A stretch of 64,000 bases of DNA from Nocardioides sp. B-3 (GCF_024703895.1 NZ_CP087968.1:4030001-4094000), one strand, 5' to 3'; positions 9,741 to 19,782 are shown, counted from the stretch's first letter. Notes: generated by a model from the sequence alone, not told the origin. Made by a program: numbers and translations.

Positions 9741-12515
9741 ATGACTGAGCGCCCGACGCCCGACCTGAGCATCCTCGAGACGCGGGTCTACCGCGGCGCC
9801 AACGTGTGGTCCTACGAGAAGTCCATCCATCTCGTCGTCGACCCGGGCTCGCTCGAGGAGTTCCCCACCAACACGCTGCCCGGCTTCACCGACGAGCTGA
9901 TCGCCATGCTGCCCGGGTTGCGCGAGCACTCCTGCTCGCGCGGGCGCCGCGGCGGATTCGTCGAGCGCCTCAACGAGGGCACTCGGCTGGGCCACGTCGC
10001 CGAGCACGTCGCCCTCGCCCTGCAGCAGGTTGTCGGCCACGACATCCGGCGCGGCAAGACCCGGATGGTCAAGGGCCAGAAGGGCGTCTACAACATCATC
10101 TACGGCTACGTCGACGAGCAGGTCGGCATCGAGGCCGGCAAGCTCGCGATCCGGCTGGTCAACCACCTCGTCGAGGGCGACCCCGACTTCGAGTGGGAGA
10201 CTGAGCGCGACGCCTTCATCCGGCGCGCCGAGCGCACCGCCTTCGGCCCGTCGACGCAGGCGATCGTGGACGAGGCCGTCTCCCGCGACATCCCGTGGAT
10301 CCGTCTCAACCGGGCCTCCCTCGTCCAGCTCGGCCGGGGCGTCCACGCCAAGCGCATCCGCGCCACCATGACCAGCGAGACCAGCTCGATCGCCGTCGAC
10401 ATCGCCTCCGACAAGGACCTCACCACCAAGCTGCTCGGCGCCGCCGGGCTCCCGGTCCCCAAGCAGGGTTCGATCCGTACGTCGGACGGCGCCGTCCAGT
10501 CGCCGAGCGGATCGGATATCCGGTCGTGATCAAGCCGCTCGACGGCAACCACGGCCGCGGGGTGTGCCTCAACCTCCAGAACGAGGAGGAGGTGCGCAAC
10601 GCCTTCCCCATCGCGGAGGAGCAGTCGCGTCGCGGTGTGGTGATCGTCGAGACGATGGTCACCGGCAAGGACTACCGCTGCCTGATCATCGACGGCCGGA
10701 TGGTCGCGATCGCGGGAGCGGGTGCCGGCGAGCGTCACCGGCGACGGCACCTCGACCGTCGAGCAGCTCGTCGACCTGACCAACGCCGACCCGCGTCGCG
10801 GTGTGGGGCACGAGAAGGTGTTGACCCGGATCAAGGTCGACGCGGCCGCCCTCGAGGTGCTCGAGGGCCGGGGGCACTCCCTGCAGTCGGTGCCGGGCGA
10901 GGGCGAGATGGTCAAGCTCGCCCTGACCGGCAACATGTCGACCGGCGGAATCTCCATCGACCGCACCCTCGAGGCGCACCCGGAGAACGTCGAGATCGCC
11001 GAGGAGGCCGCCCGGATGGTCGGGCTCGACATCGCCGGCATCGACTTCATCTGCCCCGACATCACGGAGCCGGTGCGCGAGACCGGCGGCGCGATCTGCG
11101 AGGTCAACGCGGCGCCCGGCTTCCGGATGCACACGCACCCGACGATCGGTGAGCCGCAGTTCATCGCCAAGCCCGTGGTGGACATGCTCTTCCCGCCCGG
11201 CGCGACCTCGCGGATCCCGATCATCGCGGTCACCGGCACCAACGGGAAGACCACCACCAGCCGGATGATCAGCCACATCTTCAAGGGCATGGGCCGCAAG
11301 GTCGGCATGACCTCGACCGACGGCGTCGTGATCGACGAGCGCCCGGTGATCCGCGCTGACGCGTCCGGTCCCCGTTCTGCCCGGATGGTGCTGCAGAACC
11401 CGCGCGTCGACACGGCCGTCTTCGAGGTCGCCCGCGGCGGCATCCTGCGCGAGGGCCTCGGCTACGAGCGCAACGACGTCGCCGTCGTGCTCAACGTCCA
11501 GCCCGACCACCCGGGGCTGCGCGGCATCGACACGATCGAGCAGCTCGCCGACGTCAAGGCCGTCCTCGTCGAGGCCGTCCCCCGCGACGGCCACGCGGTG
11601 CTCAACGCCGACGACCCGCTGGTGCGCGAGATGCGACGCAAGTGCTCGGGCCGGGTCGTGTGGTTCTCCATGGAGGAGCCCGGCAGCGAGTCCCGCGACC
11701 TGATCGACGCGCACTGCCGTCGCGGCGGCAAGGCGCTGGTGCTGAACCCGTCCGAGCGCGGCGAGATGATCGTGGTCAAGCACGGACGTCGCGAGATGCA
11801 GCTCGCCTGGACGCACCTGCTTCCCGCCACGTTCGGCGGCAAGGCTCGGATGAACGTCCAGAACTCGCTCGCCGCCGCGGCCGCCGCCTTCGCCGCGGGG
11901 GCTCCCCTGCACGACATCCGGCAGGGCCTGCGCACGTTCTCGACGAACTACTACCTCTCCCCGGGCCGCCTCAACGAGATCGAGGTCAACGGCGTCACCG
12001 TCATCGTCGACTACTGCCACAACGCGCCCGGCATGAAGGCCCTCGGCGACTTCGTCGACCGCGTGGGCGAGTCCCCTGGAGTCGGCGCACGAGCTCGCCC
12101 GGCCCTCGCGGATCGGGGTGATCGCGACGGCGGGCGACCGCCGTGACCGGGACATGCGCGAGCTCGGTCAGATCGCAGCCCAGCACTTCGACGTACTCGT
12201 GGTGCGTGAGGACGTGCAGCTGCGAGGCCGCAAGAGGGGCAACACGTCGGCCCTCGTCGCCGAGGGTGTGCGCGAGGCCATGGAGGCCGGCAGCAGGTGC
12301 AAGCAGGTCGAGGTGATCACGGACGAGATCAAAGCCGTTCGCCGCGCGATGAACCGCGCCAACCGCGGCGACCTCGTCGTGGTGTGCGTCGACAAGCACG
12401 GCGAGGTCATGAGCGAGCTGGAGAACTGGTCTTCGCAGGCCCGGCGGGCGCCTCCGGCTTCAGCGACGACGTCCCAGCCGCCGACCCCGACTACACGGCA
12501 CCCTCGGACTCCTGA
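9741..12515 (+). CDS. cphA: Cyanophycin synthetase, frameshifted
   Basis: This builds multi-L-arginyl-poly-L-aspartate. The N domain opens with LETRVYRGANVWSYEKSIHL. The ATP-grasp domain includes YPVVIKPLDGNHGRGV and ICEVNAAPGFRMH. The Mur-ligase-like domain has the P-loop VTGTNGKTTTSRM (~11230). The C-terminus reads AADPDYTAPSDS. Corrected length is about 920 residues, normal for the family. Breaks occur near 10497, 10727 (extra G), 12076 (extra C) and 12435. The start follows the cphB stop without a gap. Confidence 0.93.
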
Positions 12516-12516
12516 G

Positions 12517-12882
12517 TTGCGCATCCTGTCCCTCCGCGACCTGCCTCGACGACCCATCGATGCGCACGGCTCCAAGAGCTTCTCGGTCGGCGCGTTCGGC
12601 ATCTGTGCGGATGCGCACCTCGTCGCGGTCACCCTCGCACCCGGCGGGGTGATCGGGCGCCACCCGGCCGCCGGGCGTCAGCTGCTCGTGGTGCTCTCGG
12701 GTTCCGCCGAGGTAGCGGGACACGATTGCGAGGTCCGCACCATCGGCGCCGGTGAGGCCGCCGTCTGGGAGCCGGGCGAGGCACACGAGACCCGCTCGCC
12801 GACCGGCTTGACGGCGATGATCGTCGAGGGCGACCTCGACATCGGCGCCCCGGGCGAGCAGATCGACCGTGGGGACACCTGA
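12517..12882 (+). CDS. Small cupin-domain protein
   Basis: About 121 residues with a cupin fold pattern: PGGVIGRHPA, LLVVLSGSAEVAG and GAGEAAVWEPGEAHET. The metal-ligand pattern is partial, with His in GRHPA and GEAHE. TTG at 12517, one base after the cphA stop, is the best start; in the raw sequence a frameshift falsely joins this gene to cphA. The location right behind cphA suggests the same transcript. A role in arginine/aspartate or polymer regulation is only a guess. Confidence 0.7.
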   Translation: MRILSLRDLPRRPIDAHGSKSFSVGAFGICADAHLVAVTLAPGGVIGRHPAAGRQLLVVLSGSAEVAGHDCEVRTIGAGEAAVWEPGEAHETRSPTGLTAMIVEGDLDIGAPGEQIDRGDT

Positions 12883-12900
12883 TCGGTCTGGTCGGAGTTC

Positions 12901-12969
12901 CCTGACAGGTGGTGGAGTCCCCGGATATCCGGGGACTCCCGCACGTGTCAGGTGTTGCAACCCCTGACA
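12901..12969. repeat. Nested palindromes between convergent genes
   Basis: A perfect 26-base palindrome (13-base arms, GGAGTCCCCGGAT and its complement) sits at 12914-12939. It is bracketed by CCTGACA (12901-12907) and TGTCAGG (12946-12952). A third copy, CCTGACA (12963-12969), forms a second inverted pair with the middle one around GTTGCAAC. The region lies between the cupin gene and the convergent Mur-ligase gene. It may act as a two-way terminator, but there is no T-run; a protein-binding site is the alternative. Confidence 0.6.
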
Positions 12970-13015
12970 TGTGACGGGCTTGCCTGCGCGGCCCGCACCC
13001 GCCCGCGCACCACGC

Positions 13016-14704
13016 TCATGATCGCTGCGCCGAGCGCACCTTCGCCGACAGCTCGTCGGGCCCGTCGGCGGTGCCGCCGTGCTCACCGATCCAGGCGTAC
13101 GCCGCCTCGCGCTCGGCATGGCACATCAGCCCGACCACGTCGCCGGCGCGAGCCTGCGCCACGAGGGCGGCCGGGCACTCGACCTCGGTCTCGTAGGTCT
13201 CGATGTCGGTGACCCCGACCCGGGCGGCACCCGCACGCAGCAGGACGTCGATCTCGTCCATGGTGCGGTTGCGGAGGTAGCGCTCCTTGTGGCCGATGGC
13301 GACCACGTCGCTGCCCTTGGCACCGATCTCGCCCGGGGCGTCGATGAGCTCGTCCGTGCGGTCTCCGACGGCGCCGAGCCCGAGCAGGAGGCGGGCATCG
13401 CTTCGGCGTACGCCCTCCATGATCTCCGGGAGGGCCTCCAGCCCGGCCTCGTTGTGTGCCGGGTCCATCACGACGGTGACCTCGCCCGGCAGGGAGAAGA
13501 AGTTCATCCGACCGGGATTGTGCTCGGCGTCGGGCAGGAAGGTCCGCAGACCGGCGACGACCGTCTCGGCGGAAATGCCGATCGCGAGGGCGGCGGACGC
13601 CGCGGCGAGGGCGTTCTCGATGTTGAACCTGCTCAGGCCGGCCAGCGTCATCGGCACGTCGACCAGCTCCACCAGCGGGAGCGGGTCGGAGCCGGGCCGC
13701 AGCACGGTGATCCAGCCGTCGATCACCGTCGTGGCGCGGCCGCCGGCGTTCATGACGTCGCGGATCGCGGGCGAGTCGGGGTCGCGGGAGAAGACCCACG
13801 GCTGGGCCTTGATGATCGACGTCATCGCGAGCACACGGGGGTCGTCGCCGTTGAGGACGGCCCAGCCCTCCTTGCGGGTGATCCGCGGGACCACCGACTT
13901 GACCTCGGCCAGCTGGTCGACGGTGTCGATGCCCTGCAGGCCCAGGTGGTCGGCCGTCACGTTGGTGACGACCGAGACGTCGTTGCGGGTGAGGCCGATG
14001 CCCTTGAGGAGGATGCCGCCGCGGGCGGTCTCGGTGACGGCGAGCTGCACCTGTGGGTGGGCGAGCACCCGCCCGGCGCCGCTGGGGCCGGAGTAGTCAC
14101 CGGCCTCGACGACCTCCCCGTCGATGTAGATGCCGTCGGTGTTGGACCAGCCGACGAGCAAGCCGTCCCCGCGCGATGTGCGCGATCATCCGGCTGGTCG
14201 TGGTCTTCCCGTTGGTGCCGGTCACCGCGACCACCGGCACCTTGGGCGTGATCGTGGTCGGCCGGGCGCCCGGCTCGGCGGCGGCGACCTGCTCGGCGGC
14301 TGCGCTCACCGCGCCCTCGATGTCGGGCGTCGGCAAAGCATCCAGCGCGTGTGCCACAGCGTGGCCCAGCGCCTCGGCGCGACCGCGGTTGCGCCGGGGA
14401 AGGCGACGACGAGCTGGTTGGCGTCAGAGGTGGGACGCACCCTGACGGCCAGCCTCGACGTCCCGGACTCACTCGCGATGGCTCGCACCAGCCGTTCGAC
14501 GGCACGCATCGCGAACCGCTGCCGGAAGCCGCTCCCGGGGGCGCCGGGGCGGGTGGTGCGCAAGCCGATGCGCCGGGCGAAGCGCAGGACCGTCTCGTCG
14601 GAGGCGTCCGCGATCGTGCCGATGTCGAGCGTCAGCTTGATGGCCGCGCGCGGGAAGTAGAGGTTGGGGCCTTCCGGGACACGTAGCTCGACGAGAGAGG
14701 TCAC
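13016..14704 (-). CDS. CphA-like Mur-ligase family protein without ATP-grasp domain, frameshifted
   Basis: About 560 residues. The N-terminus (LVELRVPEGPNLYFPRAAIK) resembles the cyanophycin-synthetase N domain. The rest is a Mur-ligase module: P-loop VTGTNGKTTTSRMIAHI, then ETARGGILLKGIG, NVTADHLGLQGIDTVDQL, and a C-terminal ligase lobe with VVMDPAHNEAG. No ATP-grasp segment lies between them. GTG at 14704 is chosen because the CphA-like N-terminus begins there. Breaks are near 14400 and 14175. It converges on the cphBA operon and probably ligates an amino acid or peptide; the substrate is unknown. Confidence 0.8.
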
Positions 14705-14721
14705 GACGAAAACGTAGTGGG

Positions 14722-15491
14722 TCACAGACCCATCGCGTGGAAGCCGCCGTCGACGTGCACGATCTCGCCGGTGGTGGCCGGGAAGAAGTCGCTGAGCAGC
14801 GCGCACACGGCCTTGGCCGTGGGCTCGTGGTTGCTCTCGTCCCAGCCGAGCGGTGCGCGGTCCTTCCACGCGGACTCGAGGTCCTCGAAGCCGGGGATCG
14901 CCTTGGCGGCCAGCGTCTTGAGCGGACCCGCCGACACGAGGTTGCAGCGGATGCCACTGGGCCCGAGGTCCCGGGCGAGGTAGCGGGAGGTCGACTCGAG
15001 GCCCGCCTTGGCCACGCCCATCCAGTCGTAGGCCGGCCACGCGACCGTCGCGTCGAAGGTCAGCCCCACGATCGAACCGCCCTCGGAGAGCAGCGGTCGC
15101 GTCGCGACGGCCGGGGACTTCAGGCTGTACGCCGACACTGGACCGCCTGCGCCACATCGGCCCGGGGCCCTTCGAGGAACTTGCCACCGAGCAGGGTCTC
15201 CGGGTTGCCGTAGGCGATGGAGTGGACCACGCCGTCGAGGCCGTCGACGTGCTCGCGCACTGGTCGGCGAGACCGGCGAGGTGGTCCTCGTCGGTGACGT
15301 CGAGCTCGAGCACCGGCGCCTCCTGCGGGAGCCGCTTCGCGATGCGCCCGGTGATGCCGAGCGCGCGCCCGAAGTTGGAGATCAGCACCGTGGCGCCCTG
15401 CTCCCCGGGCGACCTTGGCGGTGGCGAAACCGATGGAGGAGTCCATCGTCACGCCCGCCACGAGGATGCGCTTGCCGTCGAGAATGCCCAT
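14722..15491 (-). CDS. fabI: Enoyl-[acyl-carrier-protein] reductase (InhA/FabI type), frameshifted
   Basis: The NADH-dependent last reduction of type II fatty-acid elongation. The N-terminus MGILDGKRILVAGV and DSSIGFATAKVA match InhA. The active-site Y-x(6)-K lies in YDWMGVAKAG, followed by GIRCNLVSAGPLKTLAAKAI. The C-terminus is VHVDGGFHAMGL. Breaks are near 15412, 15268 and 15140. It starts one base after the fabG stop, the same fabG–inhA order as in mycobacteria. Confidence 0.93.
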
Positions 15492-15492
15492 G

Positions 15493-16217
15493 TCAATGCC
15501 CCATTCCGAGTCCGCCGTCAACCGGGATGACGGCTCCTGTCACGTAGGCCGCGCCGTCCGACGCCAGCCGGGTCACGGCCGAGGCGACCTCGGTCGTCGA
15601 TGCGTAGCGCCCGAGCGGCACCTGCGCCTTGATCTGCTGCTTCTGCTCATCGGTCAGCACGTCGGTCATGTCGGTCTCGACGAAGCCCGGCGAGACGACG
15701 TTGGCGGTGATCCCCGCGAGCCGTACTCGCGGGCGATCGAGCGCGCCATCCCGACGAGCCCGGCCTTGGAGGCCGCGTAGTTGACCTGCCCGCCGGACCC
15801 GAGCAGGCCCACCACCGAGGAGATGAAGATGATCCGGCCGCGGCGCAGGCGCATCATCTTCGACACCGCGCGCTTCGCCAGCCGGAAGGAACCCGTGAGG
15901 TTGGTGTCGATCACCGACGACCAGTCCTCGTCGGACATGCGGACCAGGAGCGTGTCGGCGGTGATGCCGGCGTTGGCCACCGGGATCTCGACGGGCCCGT
16001 GGGCAGCCTCGATCTCGGTGAAGGCGGCCTCGACCGCGGCCGGGTCGGTGACGTCGCAACGGACGTCGAGGGCGCCGTCGGGCGCTCCGCCCGAGCGGGT
16101 GGTCACGGCGACCTTGTCGCCCCGGGCGAGGAACGCCTCGGCGATGGCGCGCCCGATGCCGCGATTGCCGCCGGTGACGAGCACGGACCGTGGGGTGGCT
16201 TGCGTCGAGTCAGTCAC
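15493..16217 (-). CDS. fabG: 3-oxoacyl-[acyl-carrier-protein] reductase (MabA/FabG1 type), frameshifted
   Basis: An NADPH-dependent ketoacyl-ACP reductase, first gene of the fabG–fabI pair. NADP motif TGGNRGIGRAIA, structural NAGI, catalytic YAASKAG, then the FabG end AYVTGAVIPVDGGLGMGH. GTG at 16217 is the start. A break near 15720 shifts the segment after REYGSRG. It belongs to classical SDRs; the adjacency to an InhA-type enzyme makes the fatty-acid role clear. Confidence 0.92.
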
Positions 16218-16262
16218 GGTTCACGACGCTAGTGATTACCCGGGGGTAGGACAGAATTTGCG

Positions 16263-16476
16263 TCACTCGTCCTCGAGTCGGAAGCCCACCTTGAGGCCGA
16301 CCCGGAAGTGCTCGACCCGGCCGTCCTTGGCCCGGCCCCGGACCCGGGTGATCTCGAACCAGTCAATGTGTCGCAGCGTCTTGCTGGCGCGCTCGATGCC
16401 GTTGCGGACAGCCCTGGTCGATGCCGTCGGGTGAGGTGCCGACGATCTCGGTGACGCGGTAGGTGCGGTTGGACAT
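16263..16476 (-). CDS. Dodecin family flavin-binding protein, frameshifted
   Basis: A small protein (about 70 residues) that forms hollow dodecamers binding FMN/FAD or CoA. After removing one extra base near 16413 it reads through SPDGIDQAVRNGIERASK and IDWFEITRVRG to the typical end HFRVGLKVGFRLED. The W-F-E segment is the flavin-stacking site of dodecins. It starts divergently from the DUF3099 gene, with only 88 bases between the two starts. Confidence 0.9.
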
Positions 16477-16564
16477 GGCGGGCTCCTCAGGTCGGCGGAA
16501 TGGGCGGCACCCGATGCGGACATCCGGGCCGTGTCGACCGAGCCTAGCGACGTACAGTGATGGC

Positions 16565-16843
16565 ATGGCCTCACGGGACTCGCATTCGGTCCGCATCACC
16601 ACTGCGGCCACGAGTCATGCCGACGACATCGCCGGCCGGCAGCGTCGCTACCTCATCTCGATGGCCATCCGGACCGCCTGCGTGATCGGCGCCGTCGCCG
16701 TCGGACCCGGCCTGCTGCGATGGGTGCTGGTCGCCGGAGCGGTGCTGCTTCCCTACGTCGCCGTGGTATTCGCCAATGCCGGAAACCAGAAGGACGACGG
16801 CTTCGACCTGCGCGACAACGCCTCGCGTCGCGAGCTCGATTGA
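16565..16843 (+). CDS. DUF3099 small membrane protein
   Basis: 92 residues. The soluble start VRITTAATSHADDIAGRQRR is the conserved DUF3099 signature, and two hydrophobic segments follow (roughly residues 32-50 and 52-70), with a polar tail. The function is unknown; the family is common in actinobacteria. ATG at 16565 was chosen over upstream in-frame codons because the conserved domain starts directly after it. Confidence 0.82.
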   Translation: MASRDSHSVRITTAATSHADDIAGRQRRYLISMAIRTACVIGAVAVGPGLLRWVLVAGAVLLPYVAVVFANAGNQKDDGFDLRDNASRRELD

Positions 16844-16858
16844 GCCGCAACTCACCGG

Positions 16859-16892
16859 GCACGACATGTTGGTTTTCGGTGTTCTGTCGTGC
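16859..16892 (+). terminator. Stem-loop after the DUF3099 gene
   Basis: Eight-base perfect arms GCACGACA and TGTCGTGC, 18 bases apart, begin 16 bases after the DUF3099 stop. There is no T-run, as usual in high-GC genomes, so its role as a terminator is inferred from position only. Confidence 0.4.
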
Positions 16893-16939
16893 AAGAATCA
16901 ACTTGCGACCCCAGCATCCCCCGTCTGTGGTCGCACATC

Positions 16940-16975
16940 GGTGCCGGACGGCTTCCCCCGTGGCTGTCCGGCACC
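16940..16975 (+). other. Stem-loop in the leader of the small Cys-rich gene
   Basis: Ten-base perfect arms GGTGCCGGAC and GTCCGGCACC enclose a 16-base loop and end 31 bases before the GTG at 17007. It could be a second terminator or a leader structure controlling the downstream gene. Confidence 0.4.
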
Positions 16976-17006
16976 GGCCTATTTCCAGCCATGGTGAGGT
17001 GAACCC

Positions 17007-17213
17007 GTGACCACCCCGGAAGAGCCCGCCATCTGCTCGGCCAAGGGCTGCCGGGCACCCGCCGTCTGGGCGCTGCTGTGGAACAACCCCAAGCTGCACA
17101 CCCCCGACCGCCGCAAGAGCTGGCTGGCCTGCGACGAGCACCGTCAGTCGCTCAGCGACTTCCTCGGCGCGCGCAACTTCCTCAAGGACGTCGTGCCGCA
17201 CGTCCAGCCCTGA
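17007..17213 (+). CDS. Conserved small protein with putative zinc-binding Cys/His pattern
   Basis: 68 residues starting at GTG. The pattern CSAKGC near the start and ACDEH near the middle could bind one metal ion. NNPKLH, RKSWLACDEH and LGARNFL look conserved and the protein is rich in basic residues. I recognise it as a family found next to moaA/SURF1 genes in actinobacteria but know no function. The stop lies 6 bases from the end of the convergent moaA. Confidence 0.6.
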   Translation: MTTPEEPAICSAKGCRAPAVWALLWNNPKLHTPDRRKSWLACDEHRQSLSDFLGARNFLKDVVPHVQP

Positions 17214-17219
17214 GGACGG

Positions 17220-18206
17220 CTATCCACCGATCGCGGACATCGGCCGATCGGGCTGCAGGAACGACTCGTCATCGATGCCGTGACCCGCGCGCTTGCCGGC
17301 CATCGCGGTGACCCAGCGGGCGGCGAGGTCGTCGTCGGTGGCTCCGGCCCTCATCGCCGTACGCAGGTCTGACTCCTCGCGGGCGAACAGGCAGTTGCGG
17401 ACCCGGCCGTCGGCCGTGAGTCGCACGCGGTCGCAGTCGCCGCAGAAGGGGCGGGTCACCGACGCGATGATGCCGACCGTGGCCGGCCCGCCGTCCACGT
17501 CGAACAGCTCGGCCGGGTCGCTGCCGCGGGGGACGCCGTGCGGGGTGAGGGTGAAGTCGGTGCTGAGCCGCTCGAAGATCTCGTCGGCGGTGATCATCTC
17601 GGCGCGGCTCCAGCCGTGCTGGGCGTCGAGGGGCATCTGCTCGATGAAGCGCAGGTCGTAGGCGTGGTCGATCGCCCACTTCAGCAGCTCGCTCGCCTGA
17701 TCGTCGTTGGTGCCGCGCAGCAGGACGGCATTGATCTTGAGCGGCGACAGTCCAGCTTCGCGGGCGGCCTCGAGGCCGGCGATGACGTCCTTGAGCCGAT
17801 CGCGTCGCGTGATCTCGTTGAAGGTCTCGGGCCGCACGGAGTCGAGCGACACGTTGATCCGGTCGAGGCCCGCCTCGCGCAGCGCCTTCGCCATGCGGGC
17901 GAGGCCAAGCGCGTTGGTGGTCAGCGAGGTCTCGACGCCGAGCTCGTGCGTGCGTCGCACGATGTCGACCAGACCGCGACGCACCAGCGGCTCACCGCCC
18001 GTGAAGCGGACCTCGGCGATCCCGAGGCGGCGTACGGCGATGGTGATCAGCCGGACGATCTCGTCATCTGTCAGCGTCTGGTCGTCGGGCAGCCACTCGA
18101 GCCCCTCGGCCGGCATGCAGTAGGAGCAGCGCAGGTTGCAGCGATCGGTGAGGGACACGCGCAAGTCCTTCGCCACGCGGCCGAAGCGATCTGCCAAGGG
18201 GAGCAT
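17220..18206 (-). CDS. moaA: GTP 3',8-cyclase (molybdenum cofactor synthesis)
   Basis: An intact 328-residue radical SAM enzyme that makes the first intermediate of molybdopterin from GTP with MoaC. The first [4Fe-4S] site is CNLRCSYC. The SAM-binding segment includes FTGGEPLVRRGL. The second cluster site is FCGDCDRVRLTADG followed by CLFA. The C-terminal Gly-Gly (SAIGG) required for activity is present. No other Mo-cofactor gene lies nearby. Confidence 0.96.
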   Translation of the reverse strand: MLPLADRFGRVAKDLRVSLTDRCNLRCSYCMPAEGLEWLPDDQTLTDDEIVRLITIAVRRLGIAEVRFTGGEPLVRRGLVDIVRRTHELGVETSLTTNALGLARMAKALREAGLDRINVSLDSVRPETFNEITRRDRLKDVIAGLEAAREAGLSPLKINAVLLRGTNDDQASELLKWAIDHAYDLRFIEQMPLDAQHGWSRAEMITADEIFERLSTDFTLTPHGVPRGSDPAELFDVDGGPATVGIIASVTRPFCGDCDRVRLTADGRVRNCLFAREESDLRTAMRAGATDDDLAARWVTAMAGKRAGHGIDDESFLQPDRPMSAIGG

Positions 18207-18260
18207 TCACTCAGTGTAGGTGCGTACCGGTCGCGAGGGGGCTGCGGCTAGCCTCTTCCG

Positions 18261-19052
18261 GTGCGAAGCTTCCGGTTCCTGCTGAGTCGTCGGTGGGTGC
18301 TGTTCCTCCTCACGGTCATCGCCCCGGCGTGGGTCGCGTGGCGTCTCGGCGAGTGGCAGTTCCACCGTCTGGAGGACCGCAAGGAGCGCAACGCGATCAT
18401 CGAGCGCAACGAGCTGCAGGACCCCGTTGCCGTCACCGACGTGATGGCGCCCGACTCCCCCTTGGGCGCTGACGACGAGTGGAAGCGCATCACGGCCACC
18501 GGCACCTACGCCGTCGAGGACACCGTCGTCGTGCGCTATCGCACCCGCGAGGGGGCGGCCGGTGTGGACGTGGTCGTGCCGCTCGAGCTCGCGGACGGCT
18601 CCAGTGTGCTGGTCGACCGCGGCTGGTTCGCCACCGACAATCGCGGCGCCACCCCGGACGACGTGCCGGCGCCCCCCGCCGGAGAGGTCACCGTCGAGGG
18701 CTGGGTGCGGCTCGACGCGACCGGCGACAGCACCGCGGTCACCGACCAGTCCACTCGGGCGATCAACAGCGAGCAGATCGGCGACGCGCTCGATCGCGAG
18801 GTCGTCACCGGCTTCGTCGACCTGCGCTCCGAGTCACCGTCCGCCGAGGTCGAGCTCCTGCCCGTGGAGCTGCCCGAGCTCGACAACGGGCCGCACTTCT
18901 TCTACGGCCTGCAGTGGTGGTTCTTCGGCGTGCTGGCGCTCTTCGGCTTCGGCTATCTCGTGTACGACGAAGCGCGAGGCGGCAGGGGCATGGTCCGTGG
19001 CAGTCGCCGGTCAGAGGGCCCGGAGCATCCCGCCGTCGACCGGGGAGCATGA
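18261..19052 (+). CDS. SURF1 family cytochrome oxidase biogenesis protein
   Basis: 263 residues. A membrane segment at about residues 10-28 precedes GEWQFHRLEDRKERN, the SURF1 signature; VDRGWFA lies in the middle and a second membrane segment near residues 212-232 (FFYGLQWWFFGVLALFGF) ends the domain. This two-helix layout is standard for SURF1/Shy1, which helps insert haem a into cytochrome c oxidase, in keeping with ctaA/ctaB elsewhere in the window. The last 42 bases overlap the convergent SDR gene. Confidence 0.92.
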   Translation: MRSFRFLLSRRWVLFLLTVIAPAWVAWRLGEWQFHRLEDRKERNAIIERNELQDPVAVTDVMAPDSPLGADDEWKRITATGTYAVEDTVVVRYRTREGAAGVDVVVPLELADGSSVLVDRGWFATDNRGATPDDVPAPPAGEVTVEGWVRLDATGDSTAVTDQSTRAINSEQIGDALDREVVTGFVDLRSESPSAEVELLPVELPELDNGPHFFYGLQWWFFGVLALFGFGYLVYDEARGGRGMVRGSRRSEGPEHPAVDRGA

Positions 19053-19768
19053 CGCCGCTCACGAATGACGCCGCGGGCGACAGCAGGAAGGCAGCGGCCC
19101 GGCCGAACTCCGCTGGTTCGCCGTAGCGGCCCAGCGGGATCGTCGCCTCCACCGCGGCCCGGGCAGCGGCCGGGTCATCCGACGCTGCGTCGAGCCCGGC
19201 CACCCGTTCGGTGCCGATCCGACCGGGCAGCAGCCCGTTGACGCGCACGCCCCCGAGGGCCGAGCTCGTCGGCCGGGGTCTTGGCCACCATCGCGAGACC
19301 GGGGCGCAGGCCGTTGGAGATCGCCATGTCGGCCAGCGGAGCGCGCACGCTGCTCGAGAGCACCAGCGCGAGCGAGCCGCCATCACCCAACGCCGTACAG
19401 ATCTCGCGCGACAGCCGGACCGCCCCGAGGAAGACCGACTCGAAGGCGGTCGACCACTGTTCGTCGGTGATGCCCGTGACGGGGCCCTTGGGCGGACCGC
19501 CGACCGAGATCAGGGCACCGTCGAGGCGCCCGAAGGACTCCTGCGCCGCGGCGATCAGCCGGCCGGGGGCGGTGGGGTCGGAGTTGTCGGCCACCACTCC
19601 CCGGGCGCCGTCGCCGAGCTCGGCCACGGCGGCCTCCACCGCCTCGGGCGAGCGACCGGAGATGACGACCCGCGCTCCCTCCGCGACGAGCACGTCGGCG
19701 GTGGCTCGACCGAGCCCGCGCGTCGCGCCGGTGAGGATGAAGACCTTGTCCGCGAGTTGGAGATCCAT
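19011..19768 (-). CDS. Atypical SDR oxidoreductase, frameshifted
   Basis: An SDR of about 250 residues with cofactor motif TGATRGLGRATA and a C-terminal SGVMLPVDGGMLRAL. Where classical SDRs have Y-x-x-x-K, this one reads NGLRPGLAMVAK, so the catalytic Tyr is missing although the Lys is present. The fold is clear but the chemistry is uncertain. Breaks lie near 19258 and 19030 (extra C). The corrected stop at 19011 makes it overlap the SURF1 end. Confidence 0.85.
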
Positions 19769-19782
19769 GTCACGAGCCTAGT

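Noticed and set aside
12118..12882. A CphA C-terminus fused to a cupin
   Set aside because: The other frame gives the normal CphA end and a stop at 12515, followed at once by a TTG start; the fusion comes from one indel near 12435.
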